NCBI GenBank assembly: GCA_028023455.1
Contig: JAQFVV010000282.1
Coordinates: 1 to 64,000 of the forward strand
DNA length: 64,000 nt
Reading direction: 5' to 3'
DNA from: Epiperipatus broadwayi
Lineage: Eukaryota > Onychophora > Udeonychophora > Euonychophora > Peripatidae
The translations under genes and the position numbers were made by a program. The notes beneath the pieces were generated by a model that made no database searches, was not told where the DNA came from, and was given only the letters and a program-made list of their open reading frames with translations. This document shows positions 63,353 through 64,000 of the stretch, in pieces (the stretch's first letter is position 1; the number at the start of each line of letters is the position of its first letter).

Positions 63353-64000
63353 CCCAACACCGCTCATATACATTACATGAATGAAATGCCCAGGCACCAG
63401 TTCTATTAATAAATAGAACAATATAACAAAATATATAATACAAATTATTACTGAGACTCTATATTTAAGTTTATGTTCAGCTTAGCTCAGTGGGAGGCTA
63501 TAGACAGTTCATAAGATATATGATAATAAATGAATAAAAGAAGAAATATTACAAAACATTTAATATAATGTAAATTCCTTTGTTAATTAATTGTATAATA
63601 AAGAATCATAATGTTTATTTGGTACAGTCTATTAAAATATACTTTTATAACATATATCATCTTGCTATAATTATATTCTTAAACAATTCTATGACTTGGC
63701 ATATCATAATCTAAAGACCTACTTTAATGCCAATCAAGAAATAAACAATAAGATCTCAGGGAATTTTAACAAACACAGTTGAATTAATAAACTACATTGG
63801 CCCATAAGTTATAATTCTAAAGTATGAGAAAAATATAATGAAACAAATTGACTAAATATTTTACCATGTTTCAATGATAAGATAATGACAGAAATAGGAT
63901 ATTTTAATCTCATATCATCATCTAACAAATATACTGACTTGGCAACCTTTCTAATACGTTTATCAAGTGGCAAATGTTCTTTATAATGTTTGGATTAAGA
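63353..64000. other. AT-rich spacer to the window edge
   Basis: No feature recognised. Confidence 0.5.

Overview
The window is very AT-rich eukaryotic DNA with long introns or intergenic stretches and no bacterial-style gene organisation. One short, well-formed exon of a natriuretic-peptide-receptor / receptor-guanylate-cyclase-like protein (13272-13432, + strand) points to an animal. The repeat content is Penelope-like elements with GIY-YIG domains, RTE-type LINEs, a mariner relic, tRNA-derived SINE-like units, large foldback elements and very long perfect microsatellites. Together these suggest a large repeat-rich invertebrate genome, most plausibly a mollusc and perhaps a cephalopod. The cephalopod guess is inference from general familiarity with such genomes, not something the sequence proves.

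Layout. 1-2050 is dominated by one perfect (ATCT)n tract of about 434 units. 2050-13000 is AT-rich spacer with a satellite-like unit, a palindromic SINE-like element, an (AG)n tract, a tRNA-like element, a hairpin and a small hAT-type MITE. The only host-gene exon follows at 13.3 kb. 13.5-30.3 kb holds dispersed repeats, a homopolymer-rich tandem array (17.8-18.6 kb), a decayed mariner transposase (19.0-19.4 kb, minus), two tRNA-like elements near 26.4 and 26.8 kb, and tRNA-derived SINE-like units at 28.5-30.3 kb. 30.3-36.9 kb carries a minisatellite with an expanded (AAT)n block and a 564-bp foldback element with TA target duplication. 36.99-39.91 kb is a cluster of two Penelope-like relics, each with large inverted arms. 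39.99-50.7 kb holds LINE debris (two copies of one RTE family, one other LINE on the minus strand, one short coding-like fragment) and a nearly complete 600-bp palindromic element. 54.4-55.1 kb is a satellite-like tandem. 56.4-58.07 kb is an unusual composite element with matching ends, internal tandem repeats and a 200-bp hairpin. The last 6 kb has another palindromic-family copy and a decayed hammerhead-like motif.

Functionally there is one probable host gene, of which only one exon was recognised; everything else that looks coding is transposon relic with frameshifts and stops. Most long open frames here are microsatellite translations or chance AT-rich frames and are not annotated as genes. 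All repeat boundaries were read by eye and are approximate, except where terminal repeats define them.
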